Positions 35,996 through 48,268 of a DNA stretch of 64,000 bases are shown here, one piece after another. The DNA comes from Conchocele bisecta (lineage: Eukaryota; Mollusca; Bivalvia; Lucinida; Thyasiridae). The notes beneath the pieces were generated by a model. That model saw only the letters and a list, made by a program, of their open reading frames with translations, was not told the DNA's origin and made no database searches. The position numbers and the translations under genes are program-made. The stretch is taken from positions 56,121,530-56,185,529 of the forward strand of contig CM055279.1 in assembly GCA_029237695.1 (NCBI GenBank). The letters run 5' to 3'. Each line of letters starts with the position of its first letter. Within the stretch, counting starts at the first letter, position 1.

Positions 35996-36934
35996 TTCTG
36001 TCAAAATGTTCCGGGTTTATACGTGTACAAAGTGTTGTGCGTTGTGTATCCGTGGAGTTTCCGTTAGTTGCGTTTCAAACCGTGTGTCGTCTACGTGTAA
36101 TACGTTTTCGGCCATGCGTTGCGTTTCCCCACTCTTGCGCATGCGCGAAAGTCGAACAAACCGTGTTCAACGCATTGTAGTTTCAAAAGCGTGTAATCCG
36201 TGTACAACGTTGTAAACGTATACAACGGTTGTAAACAAGCATTGAGTTTCAGCGTAATCCGTGTACAACGATTGTAACGTAAATACAAGGTTGTAAACGA
36301 TACAACGCTAGGTAAACCGTTTAAACGTTTACGCTTTCTTTGACGAACGGTTACACGCTTCTACATGTACACAGCACCGTACAGATGAAACCGTGTTATA
36401 CGTATAACACGTTTCCACGGGTTTTAACGCATTACACGTTTTGGTATGCCAACTGTGTATCGCGTAGAATGCGCATGCTCAGATCGTTCTTCGTGTGTGT
36501 ATATATACTTCTAGAGTATGCAGTGTCATTAAAACGTGTAACCGTTGTACACGTTTCAACGCTTTCATATAGCTACACGCTTCCAGGTAAAGCGTTGTAC
36601 ACGTTTCAACGCTTTCACCTCGCTACATATGTATTCGCCAAAGCGTGTTATACGCCTTGAAGCTAAACGATTACACGCTTTAAAACAGTTTTGACAATGG
36701 TACACTGTACGAACCGTATTATACTTTTACAACGTAACGTTTTAAACTAAACGGTTTACAATGTGTATTACAGTACGAACGATTATGTTAAACAACGCTA
36801 CTAAACGGTTTGATGTATTACACGTGTACGAACCGTATTATCGTTTAAACAACGTATACACGCTTTAAAGACTAAAACGTGACAATGTTTGTAACGTTTG
36901 ACAATGTGTATACTAAACGTGAAACAAATGTGTA

Positions 36935-37559
36935 TTACACCAGAGCTGCAACCCCATGTCGGTCACATGAGGAACATGGAGAGAAAAGGGGGCTATTTTC
37001 AGGAACGCTACATATGTTTTCCGGAACACAAATCAGTACTCACTTATATGCATAAAGTAAATTTTTTAGAGCCTTGGCCCTTGTCTCGGCCACCATGACC
37101 AACCGGAAAATCACAATTACACTGCTTGCAAGACGCAAATTCATCACCGCGCTTTGACAGGACCCAATGGGGCCATGTCTCGCTGTAATCAGTGATGAAC
37201 ATATGTGTTCTCCTAACTTCTTTCGAGAAAAAATACCCAAATCCGTTGGCTGCACGCTTTGGAGCAGATATTTTATGAATTTACGTGATGAATAAATCAA
37301 TATCACTGAGCGCTTCAAACTACTATTACTACACAAGAATTGAAATGGTAAGCGCCTAGGCGAGTATGATTACGGGTAAATAAAAAAAATAGAATTTATT
37401 GGCAGAATTGTGAAACGAAATTATTATTTCCAGATATTCCCGCGCTGATTTTTTTAAAAATCGTACTTTTTAATTGTTGTCCGTACTTCCGTATTTCTAA
37501 CGTATTTTCCGGAACAAATACGGAAAAATCGTAACAGTTGGCAGAGATGTTACACATGT
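36935..37559 (-). pseudogene. hAT-type zinc-finger exon fragment, copy 1 of an 838-bp duplication
   Basis: On the minus strand at about 37195-37045 one frame reads 'SETWPHWVLSKRGDEF', then 'CKQCNCDFPVGHGGRD', then a stop after 'FTLCI'. The spacing of two Cys, CNCDF and the GHGGR motif matches the N-terminal zinc finger seen in hAT-like transposases and derived proteins. The overlapping 98-codon frame in another register is not this product. Nothing else of a transposase is present. Confidence 0.5.
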
Positions 37560-37772
37560 ACGAACCGTATTATACGTTTAAACAAAGTATACAACGCTTT
37601 TAAACTAAACGGTTTGACAATGTGTATTACACGTGTACGAACCGTATTATACGTTTAAACAAAGTATACAACGCTTTTAAACTAAACGGTTTGACAATGT
37701 GTATTACACGTGTACGAACCGTATTATACGTTTAAACAACGCTTTTAAACTAAACGGTTTGACAATGTGTAT

Positions 37773-38398
37773 TACACCAGAGCTGCCAACCCCATGTCGG
37801 TCACATGAGGAACATGGAGAGAAAAGGGGGCTATTTTCAGGAACGCTACATATGTTTTCCGGAACACAAATCAGTACTCACTTATATGCATAAAGTAAAT
37901 TTTTTAGAGCCTTGGCCCTTGTCTCGGCCACCATGACCAACCGGAAAATCACAATTACACTGCTTGCAAGACGCAAATTCATCACCGCGCTTTGACAGGA
38001 CCCAATGGGGCCATGTCTCGCTGTAATCAGTGATGAACATATGTGTTCTCCTAACTTCTTTCGAGAAAAAATACCCAAATCCGTTGGCTGCACGCTTTGG
38101 AGCAGATATTTTATGAATTTACGTGATGAATAAATCAATATCACTGAGCGCTTCAAACTACTATTACTACACAAGAATTGAAATGGTAAGCGCCTAGGCG
38201 AGTATGATTACGGGTAAATAAAAAAAATAGTATTGGCAGAATTGTGAAACGAAATTATTATTTCCAGATATTCCCGCGCTGATTTTTTAAAAAATCGTAC
38301 TTTTTAATTGTTGTCCGTACTTCCGTATTTCTAACGTATTTTCCGGAACAAATACGGAAAAATCGTAACAGTTGGCAGAGATGTTACACATGTACGAA
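37773..38398 (-). pseudogene. hAT-type zinc-finger exon fragment, copy 2
   Basis: Near-identical to the copy 838 bp upstream. I see only two small differences: an extra C in 'gctgccaacc' at 37785, and a short deletion after 'aaaaaatag' at 38230. Both copies keep the same frame around 'CKQCNCDFPVGHGG'. The near-identity indicates a recent duplication or an assembly repeat. Confidence 0.5.
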
Positions 38399-38690
38399 CC
38401 GTATTATACGTTTAAACAAAGTATACAACGCTTTTAAACTAAACGGTTTGACAATGTGTATTACACGTACGAACCGTATACGTTTAAACAACGCTTTTAA
38501 ACTAAACGGTTTGACAATGTGTATTACACGTGTACGAACCGTATTATACGTTTAAACAACGCTTTTAAACTAAACGGTTTGACAATGTGTATTACACGTG
38601 TACGAACCGTATTATACGTTTAAACAACGTATACAATGCTACAGCAAACCGTTGCATTCGCGTTACATTCGCGTTGAGTTTACAAATGTT

Positions 38691-39110
38691 GTCTACGGTG
38701 GAATAAAAACGCAGACTGCACTGTATAAGGTACGTAAAAACTTTAAAGCAGACTTTATAACGCAAACTTCTCAGTTATTTGACCTTGACCTTGGGGCACA
38801 GGGGCCACATGAGTGGGACACAGAATGAATATATGGATGATGACCAATAAGCATACAAAGTGTCAAGCAAATCCGACTTACGGTTTCAGAGATAGTAGGT
38901 ATCTGAAAAATTTAATGTAAATTTTGAAAAAATTTAAGGGGCCACATGAGTGGGACACAGCATGCATATATGGATGATAACTAATAAGCATATGAAGTTT
39001 CAAGTCAATGTGACTTAGGACAGCAGAGATATAAGGTATTTAAAAACTTTAACACAGATTTCGGACGGACGGACGGACGGACGGACGGACGCACGAACTG
39101 GCTCAGTTAA
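38691..39110 (+). mobile_element. P11-like element, copy d
   Basis: Two core types with 'ttgaccttgaccttggggca', 'gaatgaatatatggatgatg' and 'aacatttggcagagat'-like tails, ended by a GGAC microsatellite at 39061-39092. It abuts the TTAA of the next MITE. Confidence 0.55.
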
Positions 39111-39415
39111 ATATACATGCCCACTCAGTAGGCGCAAAATGTTCTTTATATCAGAGACATCATCAGAGACATTTCCTGGCAAAATAAACATTCATTCACC
39201 ATTTCCCCACGTAATGATTGGCATTATTGTACATTTTATATCAGAGGTAAATGTCCACACTGAAATCAGGGGCGATAACCGTGTTTCTTTAAAATGTTTA
39301 AAGGATATTACTAATTATTCTCTGTATTTATATTTTGATGTGCAATGGTCATACTTTATAATCTGTCAAACATACTATTTTTTCAGGAGAGGCATTTAAT
39401 TTGTATAAATAATTA
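39111..39415. mobile_element. TTAA MITE, truncated by a P1 insertion
   Basis: Starts after TTAA (39107-39110) with 'atatacatgcccactcagtagg' and follows the reverse complement of 49453-49200 ('ggggcgataaccgtgtttc', 'taatttgtataaataatta'). It is broken at 39416, where P1 begins. The remaining half is not found downstream. Confidence 0.7.
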
Positions 39416-42400
39416 AACAAGAGGGCCATGATGGCCCTATATCGCTCACCTGTGCAATGTCACAAAAATCAAGCAAATACTGGTATGTAAAGTTGTCACT
39501 ACATATACATCAAAATAAGCCCATGACAGGCACAAAATGTCAATGCGACAAACTTGAGAAGTCACCAGGGTAGGAGTTGTCTCGCGATATGTACAGATAT
39601 ATCTTACACAACTTTGAGAGGTTTGGAGACCACAACAGGATGCTTCCAGCCTACGTTTTATTGCAATCCTTAGATGTTATGTATTATATAATCATATTTG
39701 TAAAAAAGTTGACCCCTATTTGACCCCCGGGCCATGCCCATTTTTGACCCAGAGGTCACCATTTTAACAGCTTTGAAAAAGCATTGTACATCGATCATTT
39801 CTGTCAAGTTTCGTAGAAATCAGTCTGTTGGTTCGTGAGAAGATTTTTTAAAATTTAGTGCTATTTTTAGACGGCCGCCATTTTGGATTAACGATGACCG
39901 CCATTTTAACAAAACTGAAAAGGCTTTACCAATGGACCATAACTGCGAAGTTTGCTACCAATGGCCAAGCGGTTTGTATGAAGAAGACGTTTGAAATCTC
40001 TAATAAAAGAACGACCTTTTGACCTTTCGGCGGCCATCTTGGATGATGTAATCATCCGATTCGATGAAAACAGCACCACAGCGATCGCCTCATCAATACC
40101 TTTGATTTGATATATTATAAGACCATATTTCGTCAAAAATGAAATTTGACCCCATTTTTCACCCAGGGGTCACCATTTTAACAAATTTGAAAAAGCATTG
40201 TACATCGATCATTTCTGTCAAGTTTCGTAGAAATCGGTCTATTGGTTCGTGAGAAAATATTTTTTAAATTTTGTGCTATTTTTAAGACGGCCGCCATCTT
40301 GGATTAACGATGACCGCCATTTTAACACAAGAATTCCGCCACGGAAGTGGTATCGCGCCTGCCGAGACATTTGACCGTGAACATTACAAGTAAATAAATG
40401 ACCTTGACCTTGAGAATTTGGATGTGGGGGGTGTGCGTAATGAAGCATCATCCCGAGACAAAGATTGATGTGAAATATTATCAAAGTCTGGCAAGGGGTT
40501 AAAGAGATATTGTGAAAAAACAATAACTTTAACGCATTTCTGTTACAAAACCGGTGAACATTAAAAGTAAATAATTGACCTTGACCTTGAGAATTTGGAT
40601 GTGGGGGTGTGCGTAATGAAGCATCATCCCTAGACAAACATTGATGTGAAATATTATCAAAGTCTGGCAAGGGGTTAAAGAGATATTGTGAAAAAACAAT
40701 AACTAACGCATTTGCCTTACAAAAAACCGGACGACGACGACGATGCAGACGACGCGGACGACGACGACGCCGCCGACGGGAAAAGCGCCGACTATAGTCG
40801 TGCCTCTGCTAAAGCAGGTAAGACAAAAACTGAAAAGGCTTTAACAATGGGCCATAACTGCGAACTTTGCTGGCGGTTTGTATGAAGAAGACATTTGAAA
40901 TCTCTAATAAAAGAACGACCTTTTGACCTTTCGGCGGCCATCTTGGATGATGTAATCATCTGATTTCGACAAAAAATGCTCCGAAGTGATCGTTTCATCC
41001 ATACCTTCGAATTGATATATGACATGACCATATTCGGTCAAATGTGAAATTTGTCCTCTACTTGACCCCTACTCGACCCCTCCTGCCCCGCCCATTTGAA
41101 GGAATCTGAAACATCGTTAACTATCGATCATTCATATCAAGCTTCGTCAAAATAGGTCTGGCGGTTCGTGAGAAGAAGATTTTTTGAGAATTTGACCTAC
41201 TTCATCTTGGATTTCGCGATGACCATCATTTTAACAAAAAAGAAAAGGCTTGACCCACTGACCATTACTGTGAAGTTTGGCCAATATTGGCCAAGTGGTT
41301 CGCGAGAAGAAGACGTTGGTAATCTATATTGAAAGAACGACCTTTTGACCTTTCGGCGGCCATCTCGGACGACGTAATTACCTGATTTCGACAAAAAAAA
41401 GCTCCAGAGTAACCATCTCGTCGATACCTTCGATTTGATATATGACATGATCATATTCGGTCAAATGTGACCCCTACTTGACCCCTCCTGTCCAGCCCAT
41501 TTTTGACCCGGGGTCCACCATTTGAAGGAATCTGAACCAGCGTTAACTATCAATCATTCATACCAAGTTTCGTAAAAATCGGCCTAGCAGTTTGTGAGAA
41601 GATTTTTGAAGAATTTGACCTACAGCGGCCATCTTTGATTTCACGATGACCACCATTTAAACAAAAATGAAAAGGCTTGACCCAATAACCATTATCATGA
41701 AGTTTGGCCAATATCGGCCAAGCGGTTCACGAGAACAAGACGTTTGAAATCTTTATTAAAAGAACGACCTTTTGGGAGCCAATATTGGATGGCATGACCA
41801 TCCAATTTCGACAAAAAAATGTACCAAAGCAATCGTCTCTTTGATACCTTCGATTTGATACAGACATGACAATATTCGGTCAAAAATAAAATTTGACCCC
41901 AATTTGACCCCCAAGGGCCACGCCCATTTTTGACCCCGGGGTCACCATTTTAACAACTTTGAAAGAGCAATGTACCATCGATCATTACTACCAAGTTTCG
42001 TCGAAATCCGGCTAGCGGTTCATGAGAAGAAGATTTTTTAAGAATTTATGCTATTTTTAGATGGCGGCCATCTTGGATTAGCAATGACCTCCATTTTAAC
42101 AAATCTGAAAAGGCTTCACCCATGGACCATAACTTTTAAGTTTGGCTACCATTGACCAAGCGGTCCATGTGAAGAAGAATTTTGAAATCTCTAATAAAAG
42201 AACGACCTTTCGGCGGCCATCTTGGATTACATAACCATCCGCTTTCGACAAAAAATGCACCAGTGATCGCCTCTTTGATACCTTCGATTTGATATATGAC
42301 ATGACCATATTCGGTCAAAAATAAAATTTTACCCCACAGCCGCGCCCATTTTAACAACTTTGAAAGAGCATTGTACATCGATCATTCCTACCAAGGTTTG

Positions 42401-42590
42401 TCGAAATCTGGTTGGCGGTTCTTGAGAAGAAGAGTTTTGAAGAATTTGTGCTATTATTAGACGGCGGCCATCTTGGATTATGTAATGACATCATTTTAAC
42501 AATTTTGTAATCATGAAGTTTGGTGACTATAGATAGGCCCAATGGTTACCGAGGAGAAGACGTTTGAAAAAGTTCAAGGAGCGCTAAAAA
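39416..42590 (+). mobile_element. P1-like element, copy e, long and diverged
   Basis: AACAAGAGGGCCATGATGGC start, then CGCTCACCTGTGCAATG, a 5' variant also seen at 60757. About six diverged cores mix P1 and P2 variants ('atcttggat', 'gaccttttgacctttcggcg'). A P3 element is inserted at 40327-40826. At the 3' end the microsatellite and hairpin are deleted, leaving 'gttcaaggagcgctaaaaa'. Confidence 0.65.
40327..40826 (+). mobile_element. P3 pearl/Helentron-like element, copy a (two cores), nested in P1
   Basis: Starts ACAAGAATTCCGCCACGGAA, then TATCGCGCCTGCC. Two cores of about 178 bp ('gaccttgaccttgagaattt', 'gtgaaatattatcaaagtct'), a GACGACGACG tract and a 3' hairpin 'cctctgctaaagcaggtaagacaa'. 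It interrupts the P1 core between 'ccattttaac' and 'aaactgaaaagg', so both nested boundaries can be read. Confidence 0.8.
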
Positions 42591-42597
42591 TAATAAT

Positions 42598-44166
42598 AAC
42601 AAGACCTGTAGGAGAACAGCATAGCTCGACTACGAGGGTTGTCGATGTACACATAGCTTGACAAAGAAGGTGGCCGCGGCACACATAACAACCTTAACTA
42701 AGGTTGACTAAAAACCTTAACCAAGGGAAATTAACTAAGTAATTCAGGGTTAAATGTAGGTCAATATCAGATATAGGTCAGGGGTTATTGATGTACATCA
42801 CTAGGAGATGAAGTTTTCCAAGTATGGTTGCTGTAGGCCCAGGAGTATTCCATATACAAGCTTAACTAAAAACCTTAACCAAGGGGAAATAACTAAGTAA
42901 TCCAAGGGTAAAGGTAGGTCAGGGGTTATTGATGTACATCCCTATGAGAAAGTTATCCAAGTATGGTGTCTGTATGCCCAATAGTATTCCATCTACAAGC
43001 TTGACTAAAAAACTTAACCAAGGTTGACTAAAAGCCTTAACCAAGGGGAATTAAGTAAGTGATTCAAGAGGAAATGTAGGTCAAGGTCAAATATAGATCA
43101 GGGGTTATTGATGTACATCCCTATGAGAAAAGGTTGTCCAAGTATGGTGTCTGTATGCACAATAGTATTCCATCTACAAGCTTGACTACAAACCTTCACC
43201 AAGGTTGACTAACAATCTTAACCAAGGGGAATTAAGTAAGTAATTCAAGAGGAAATGTATGTCAATGTCAAATATAGATCAGGGGTTATTGATGTACATC
43301 CTTATGAGAAAAGGTTGTCCAAGCATGGTGTCTGTATGCACACTAGTATTCCATGTACAAGCTTGACTAAAAACCTTAACCAAGGTCGACTAAAAACCTT
43401 AACCAAGGGGAATTAACTATGTAATTCAAGGTTAAATGTAGGTCAAGGTCAAATATAGGTCAGGGGTTGTTGATGTATATCACTAGAAGATGAAGTTGTT
43501 CAAGTATGGTGGGTGTAGGGCCAGGAGTATTCCATATACAAGCTTGACTAAAAACCTTAACCAAGGGGAATTAAGTAAGTAATTCAAGAGGAAATGTAGA
43601 TCAAGGTCAAATATAGATCAGGGGTTATTGATGTACATCCCTATGAGAAAAGGTTGTCCAAGTATGGTGTCTGTATGCACAATAGTATTCCTTGTACAAA
43701 TGTACAAATTGCTTGACTAAAAACCTTAACCAAGGTTGACTAAAAACCTTAACCAAGGGGAATTAAGTAAGTAATTCAAGAGGAAATGTAGGTCAAGGTC
43801 AAATATAGATCAGGGTTATTGATGTACATCGCTATGAGAAAAGGTTGTCCAAGTATGGTGTCTGTATGCACAATAGTATTCCATGTACAAGCTTGACTAA
43901 AAACCTTAACCAAGGTTGACTAAAAACCTTAACCAAGGGGAATTAACTAAGTAATTCAAGAGGAAATGTAGGTGAAGGTCAAACATAAATCAGGGGTTAT
44001 TGATGTACATCACTAGGAGATGAAGTTGTGCAAGTATGGTGGGTGTAGGGCCAGTAGTATTCCATATACAAGGTTGACTAAAAACCTTAACCAAGGCGTG
44101 ACGGTGACGCCGACGCCGGGGTGACAACATAAGCTCTACTTATTCTTCGAATAGTTGAGCTAAAAA
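42598..44166 (+). mobile_element. P4 element, copy b
   Basis: Starts AACAAGACCTGTAGGAGAAC and TAGCTCGACTAC, has eight or nine cores of about 130-210 bp, and ends GACGCCGGGGTGACAACATA plus the AGCTC...TTC...GAGCT hairpin and AAAAA. AGGTCAAGGTCA-type sites recur in the cores. Confidence 0.75.
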
Positions 44167-45859
44167 GGTTGTCCAAGTATGGTGTCTGTATGCACAATAG
44201 TATTCCATGTACAAGCTTGAATAAAAACCTTAACCAAGGTTGACTAAAAACCTTAACCAAGGGTATTTAACTAAGTAATTCAAGATTAAATGTAGGTCAA
44301 GGTCAAATATAGGTAAGGGGTTGTTGATGTACATCACTAGGAGATGAAGTTGTCCAAGTATGGTGGGTGTAGGGCCAGGAGTATTCCATATACAAGCTTG
44401 ACTAACAAGAATTCCGCCACGGAAGCGGTGTCGCGCCTGCCGAGGCATTTGACCGTGAACATTACAAGTAAATAAATTACCTTGACCTTCAGAATTTGGA
44501 TGTGGGGGTGTGCATAATGAAGCATCATCCGTAGACAAACATTGATGTGAAATATTATCAATGTCTGGCAAGGGGTTAAAGATATTATTGTGAAAAAACA
44601 ATAACTTTAACGCATTTCTGTTACAAAACCGGTGAACATTACAAGTAAATAAATGAGCTTGACCTTGAGAATTTGGATGTGGGGGTGTGCGTAAAGAAGC
44701 ATCATCCCTAGACAAACATTGATGTGAAATATTATCAAAGTCTGGCAAGGGGTTAAAGAGATATTGTGAAAAACAATAACTTTAACGCATTTCTGTTACA
44801 AAACCGGTGAACATTACAAGTAAATAAATGACGTTGACCTTGATAATTTGGATGTGGGGGTGTGCGTAATGAAGCATCATCCCTAGACAAACATTGATGT
44901 GAAATATTATCAATGTCTGGCAAGGGGTTAAAGAGATATTGTGAAAAAACAATAACTTTAAACGCATCTGTTACAAAACGGCTTGAACATTACAATAATA
45001 ATCATTGACGTTGCACCTTGAGACCTTGATGGATGTGGGGGTGTGCGTAAATGAAGCATCATCCCTAGACAAACATTGATGTGAAATATTATCAAATGTC
45101 TGGCAAGGGGTTAAAGAGATATTGTGAAAACAATAACTTTAACGCATTTCTGTTACAAAAATTGGGAACATGAAACAAGTAAAATAAATGGCGTTACCTT
45201 GAAATAATTTGGAATGGGGTGGGGGTGGCGTAATGAGGCATCATCCCTAACAAACCTTTGATGTAAATATTATCAATGTCTTGGCAAGGGGTTAAAGAGG
45301 TCCTTGTGAAAAAAAACAATAACTTTACGGCATTTCTGTACAAAAAACCGGGGTGAACATTAAAAACAAAGTAAATAAATGATCTTGACCTTGAGAATTT
45401 GGATGTGGGGGTGTGCGTAAAGAAGCATCATCCCTAGACAAACATTGATGTGAAATATTATCCAAAGTCTGGCAAGGGGTTTAAAGAGATATTGTGAAAA
45501 AACAATAACTTTAACGCATTTCTGTAACAAAACCGGTGAACATTACAAATAAATGACGTTGACCTTGATAATTTGGATGTGGGGGTGTGCGTAATGAAGC
45601 ATCATCCCTAGACAAACATTGATGTGAAATATTATCAATGTCTGGCAAGGGGTTAAAGAGATATTGTGAAAAAACTATAACTTTAACGCATTTGCCTTAC
45701 AAAAAAAACGGACGACGCGGACGACGATGACGGAAAAAGCGCCGACTATAGTCGCGCCTCTGCTAAAGCAAGAGCGATAAAAACCTTAACCAAGGCGTGA
45801 CGGTGATGCCGACGCGACTACATAAGCTCTAACTATTCTTCGAATAGTGGAGCTAAAAA
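44167..45859 (+). mobile_element. P4 element, copy c, 5'-truncated, split by P3
   Basis: Directly after the 3' end of copy b, P4 core sequence begins in mid-unit ('ggttgtccaagtatggtg') without a 5' terminus. It runs to 44404, is interrupted by P3, and resumes at 45781 with 'aaaccttaaccaaggcgtga' and the terminal hairpin (45827-45858). A head-to-tail junction lacking the second 5' end fits end read-through during copying, or unequal exchange. Confidence 0.65.
44405..45780 (+). mobile_element. P3 element, copy b (seven cores), nested in P4
   Basis: AACAAGAATTCCGCCACGGA start, cores of about 176 bp at 'ggatgtgggggtgtgc', a GACGACG tract (45709-45730) and 'gccgactatagtcgcgcctc' plus the 'ctgctaaagca' hairpin. 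Cores between 44985 and 45350 carry an unusual density of one-base insertions and losses compared with their neighbours. Confidence 0.75.
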
Positions 45860-46376
45860 AACGGTTAAACAATCATAGCATATAAAATCTCCGTTTTACC
45901 AGTCTGTGTTTTACAACTTGACATATTTATGTAACCTTACGCGCTTTTGAAAACAATGGCCAGTCGCGGGGATGCCAAATATTTCCCAAATCATTTTCGG
46001 TACATGTTCCGTTAATCATTCTGCCATATTGACCTGTACAACACAAAGCGGAAAAGAGAATCGACCAATGACTGACAAACATGACTTGAGGGTGGCTCTG
46101 GAACAAATTCCCAAAAATATACCCCACGCGCCCAAAAAGCAAACTACAGAATAAGTTACTAAAATGCTCAAATACAAACTCAATAAGCCAGTATCCTATA
46201 ACTTTACGAATTCCAATGTGAACATACATGACTATACAAAATAAACTGTATTGTAGATGGGTAATCAATCACCTGAAGTAGGCGTAAATCCTGTGAAATC
46301 CTCTTGACTCTTGTTTGCATTTCCTTTGTAAAAATCACACGAACACACTGCAGATATGTTGATATTTCAATAATGA
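45860..46376. other. Unique-looking interval between P3/P4 elements
   Basis: Not similar to any repeat in the window. Opposed open frames of 113 codons (minus, 45927-46268) and 60 codons (plus, 45972-46154) overlap, and neither shows a family signature. A host exon is possible but unsupported. Confidence 0.35.
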
Positions 46377-47744
46377 ACAAGAATTCCGCCACGGAAGCGG
46401 TGTCGCGCCTACCGAGGCATTTGACCGTGAACATTACAAGTAAATAAATTACCTTGACCTTCAGAATTTGGATGTGGGGGTGTGCATAATGAAGCATCAT
46501 CCGTAGACAAACATTGATGTGAAATATTATCAATGTCTGGCAAGGGGTTAAAGAGACATTGTGAAAAAACAATAACTTTAACGCATTTCTGTTACAAATC
46601 CGGTGAACATTACAAGTAAATAAATGACCTTGACCTTCAAAATTTGGATGTGGGGGTTTGCGTAATGAAGCATCATTCCTAGACAAACATTGATGTGAAA
46701 TATTATCAAAGTCTGGCAAGGGGTTAAAGAGATATTGTGAAAAAACAATAACTTTAACGTATTTCTGTTACAAAACCGGTGAACATGACAAGGAAATAAA
46801 TGACATCGACCTTCAAAATTTGGATGTGGGGGTGTGCGTAATGAAGCATCATTCCTAGACAAACATTGATGTGAAATATTATCAATGTCTGGCAAGGGGT
46901 TAAAGAGATATTGTGAAAAAACAATAACTTTAACGCATTTCTGTTACAAAACCGGTGAACATTACAAGTAAATAAATGAGCTTGACCTTGAGAATTTGGA
47001 TGTGGGGGTGTGCGTAAAGAAGCATCATCCCTAGACAAACATTGATGTGAAATATTATCAAAGTCTGGCAAGGGGTTAAAGAGATATTGTGAAAAAACAA
47101 TAACTTTAACGTATTTCTGTTACAAAACCGGTGAACATTATAAGTAAATAAATGACCTTGACCTTGAGAATTTGGATGTGGGGGTGTGCATAATGAAGCA
47201 TCATCCCTAGACAAACATTGATGTGAAATATTATCAAAGTCTGGCAAGGGGTTAAAGAGATATTGTGAAAAAAACAATAACTTTAACGTATTTCTGTTAC
47301 AAAACACGTGAACATTACAAGTAAATAAATGACCTTGACCTTGATAATTTGGATGTGGGGGTGTGCGTAGTGAAGCATTCATCCCTAGACAAACATTGAT
47401 GTGAAAATATTATCAAAAGTCTGGCAAGGGGTTAAAGAGTATTTGTGGAAAAAACAATAAACTTTACGTTTTTTTTTTGTTACAAAAACGTGAACATTAC
47501 AAGTAAATAAATGACCTTGACCTTGATAATTTGGATGTGGGGGTGTGCGTAGTGAAGCATCATCCCTAGACAAACATTGATGTGAAATATTATCAATGTC
47601 TGTCAAGGGGTTAAAGAGATATTGGGAAAAAACAATACTTTAACGCATTTGCCTTACAAAAAAAACGGACGACGTGGACGCGGACGACGACGACGGAAAA
47701 TACGACGACTATAGTCGCGCCTCTGCTAAAGCAGGCCGCGACAA
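46377..47744 (+). mobile_element. P3 element, copy c (seven cores)
   Basis: AACAAGAATTCCGCCACGGA start; cores of about 176 bp at 46469, 46646, 46822, 46998, 47174, 47349 and about 47535; a GACGACGTGGACGCGG tract; ends 'cctctgctaaagcaggccgcgacaa'. Minus-strand frames across the cores (up to 171 codons) repeat the same peptide pattern and are artefacts of the array. Confidence 0.8.
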
Positions 47745-47783
47745 TAAAAGCAATAACTGTTGCAACTACACATAGAAAAGCAA

Positions 47784-47870
47784 TTTGTTTGTTTGTTTAT
47801 TAGTGTTTAACGGCCTATCAACAGCCGAGGTCATGTAAGGCCGGGCAAACGGGTTCGATCCCATTTTAAT
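47784..47870 (-). mobile_element. SINE tail with a B-box-like word
   Basis: Minus-strand CCGTTAAACACTAATAAACA followed by (AAAC)n is a SINE-like 3' tail. On the plus strand the adjacent GGGTTCGATCCC resembles a tRNA T-arm/B box. The two signals lie on opposite strands, so a composite or partial element is likely. It is related to 23967-24050. Confidence 0.45.
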
Positions 47871-48104
47871 ACAATTGTTAAAATAAACTTTAGAGTTGAA
47901 TTCATGTATACGCGTCTTAGAAAAAGTCCAGTTAATCTCCATTTGAAATGGGAATATTCTTTGGCGGAGTTACATTTCTTCAAATTCATTTGGTGTGAGG
48001 TGGTTATCGATGACGACAACTTGCGGACGTATTGAAAAATAGCACTGTTTGTGATGTGCTACGACGTTGCAGAAAGTAGGGAGCACACTAGGTGCATTAG
48101 AATC

Positions 48105-48268
48105 GGATTAACCATGATTTGTTTTTCGTTATGGAGCGGTATGTGTGAGGTTTTATGGTCTGAGAATCAGTTTTACGGCTCTGCTAACGCGTCGACGTAA
48201 AACTAATTCACAGATCATAAAACCTCCCACATACCGCTCCAAATCGGAAAACAATGCACGGTTATCCC
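48105..48268. repeat. 164-bp imperfect palindrome
   Basis: Left arm 48105-48176 and right arm 48197-48268 are inverted copies with a few substitutions. The common heart is GGAGCGGTATGTG...AGGTTTTAT, around a 20-nt spacer containing the palindrome ACGCGTCGAC. No target duplication is obvious. It may be a foldback MITE. Confidence 0.8.

Larger units (their letters stand above)
35996..38690. repeat. Satellite-like array with 77-bp units and degenerate flanks
   Basis: At 37560, 37637 and 37714 the unit 'acgaaccgtattatacgttt...' repeats with a period of exactly 77 bp. Shorter variants lacking 'aaagtatacaac' follow at 38400-38640. From 36000 to 36900 the same words (ACGTGTA, AACGTTTAAAC, TACACGTTT) appear in scrambled order. 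Unit arrays flank both copies of an 838-bp duplicated segment. The array is rich in CG-containing palindromes, unlike its surroundings. Confidence 0.75.

Noticed and set aside
37040..38174. Duplicated 98-codon minus-strand gene
   Set aside because: The zinc-finger similarity is in a different frame of the same DNA, so the 98-codon frame is a shadow. Its exact repetition only reflects the DNA duplication.
46204..47606. Family of minus-strand proteins with repeated CQTLIIFHIN-type segments
   Set aside because: They are translations of the 176-bp P3 core on the antisense strand, and frame changes between cores break them.
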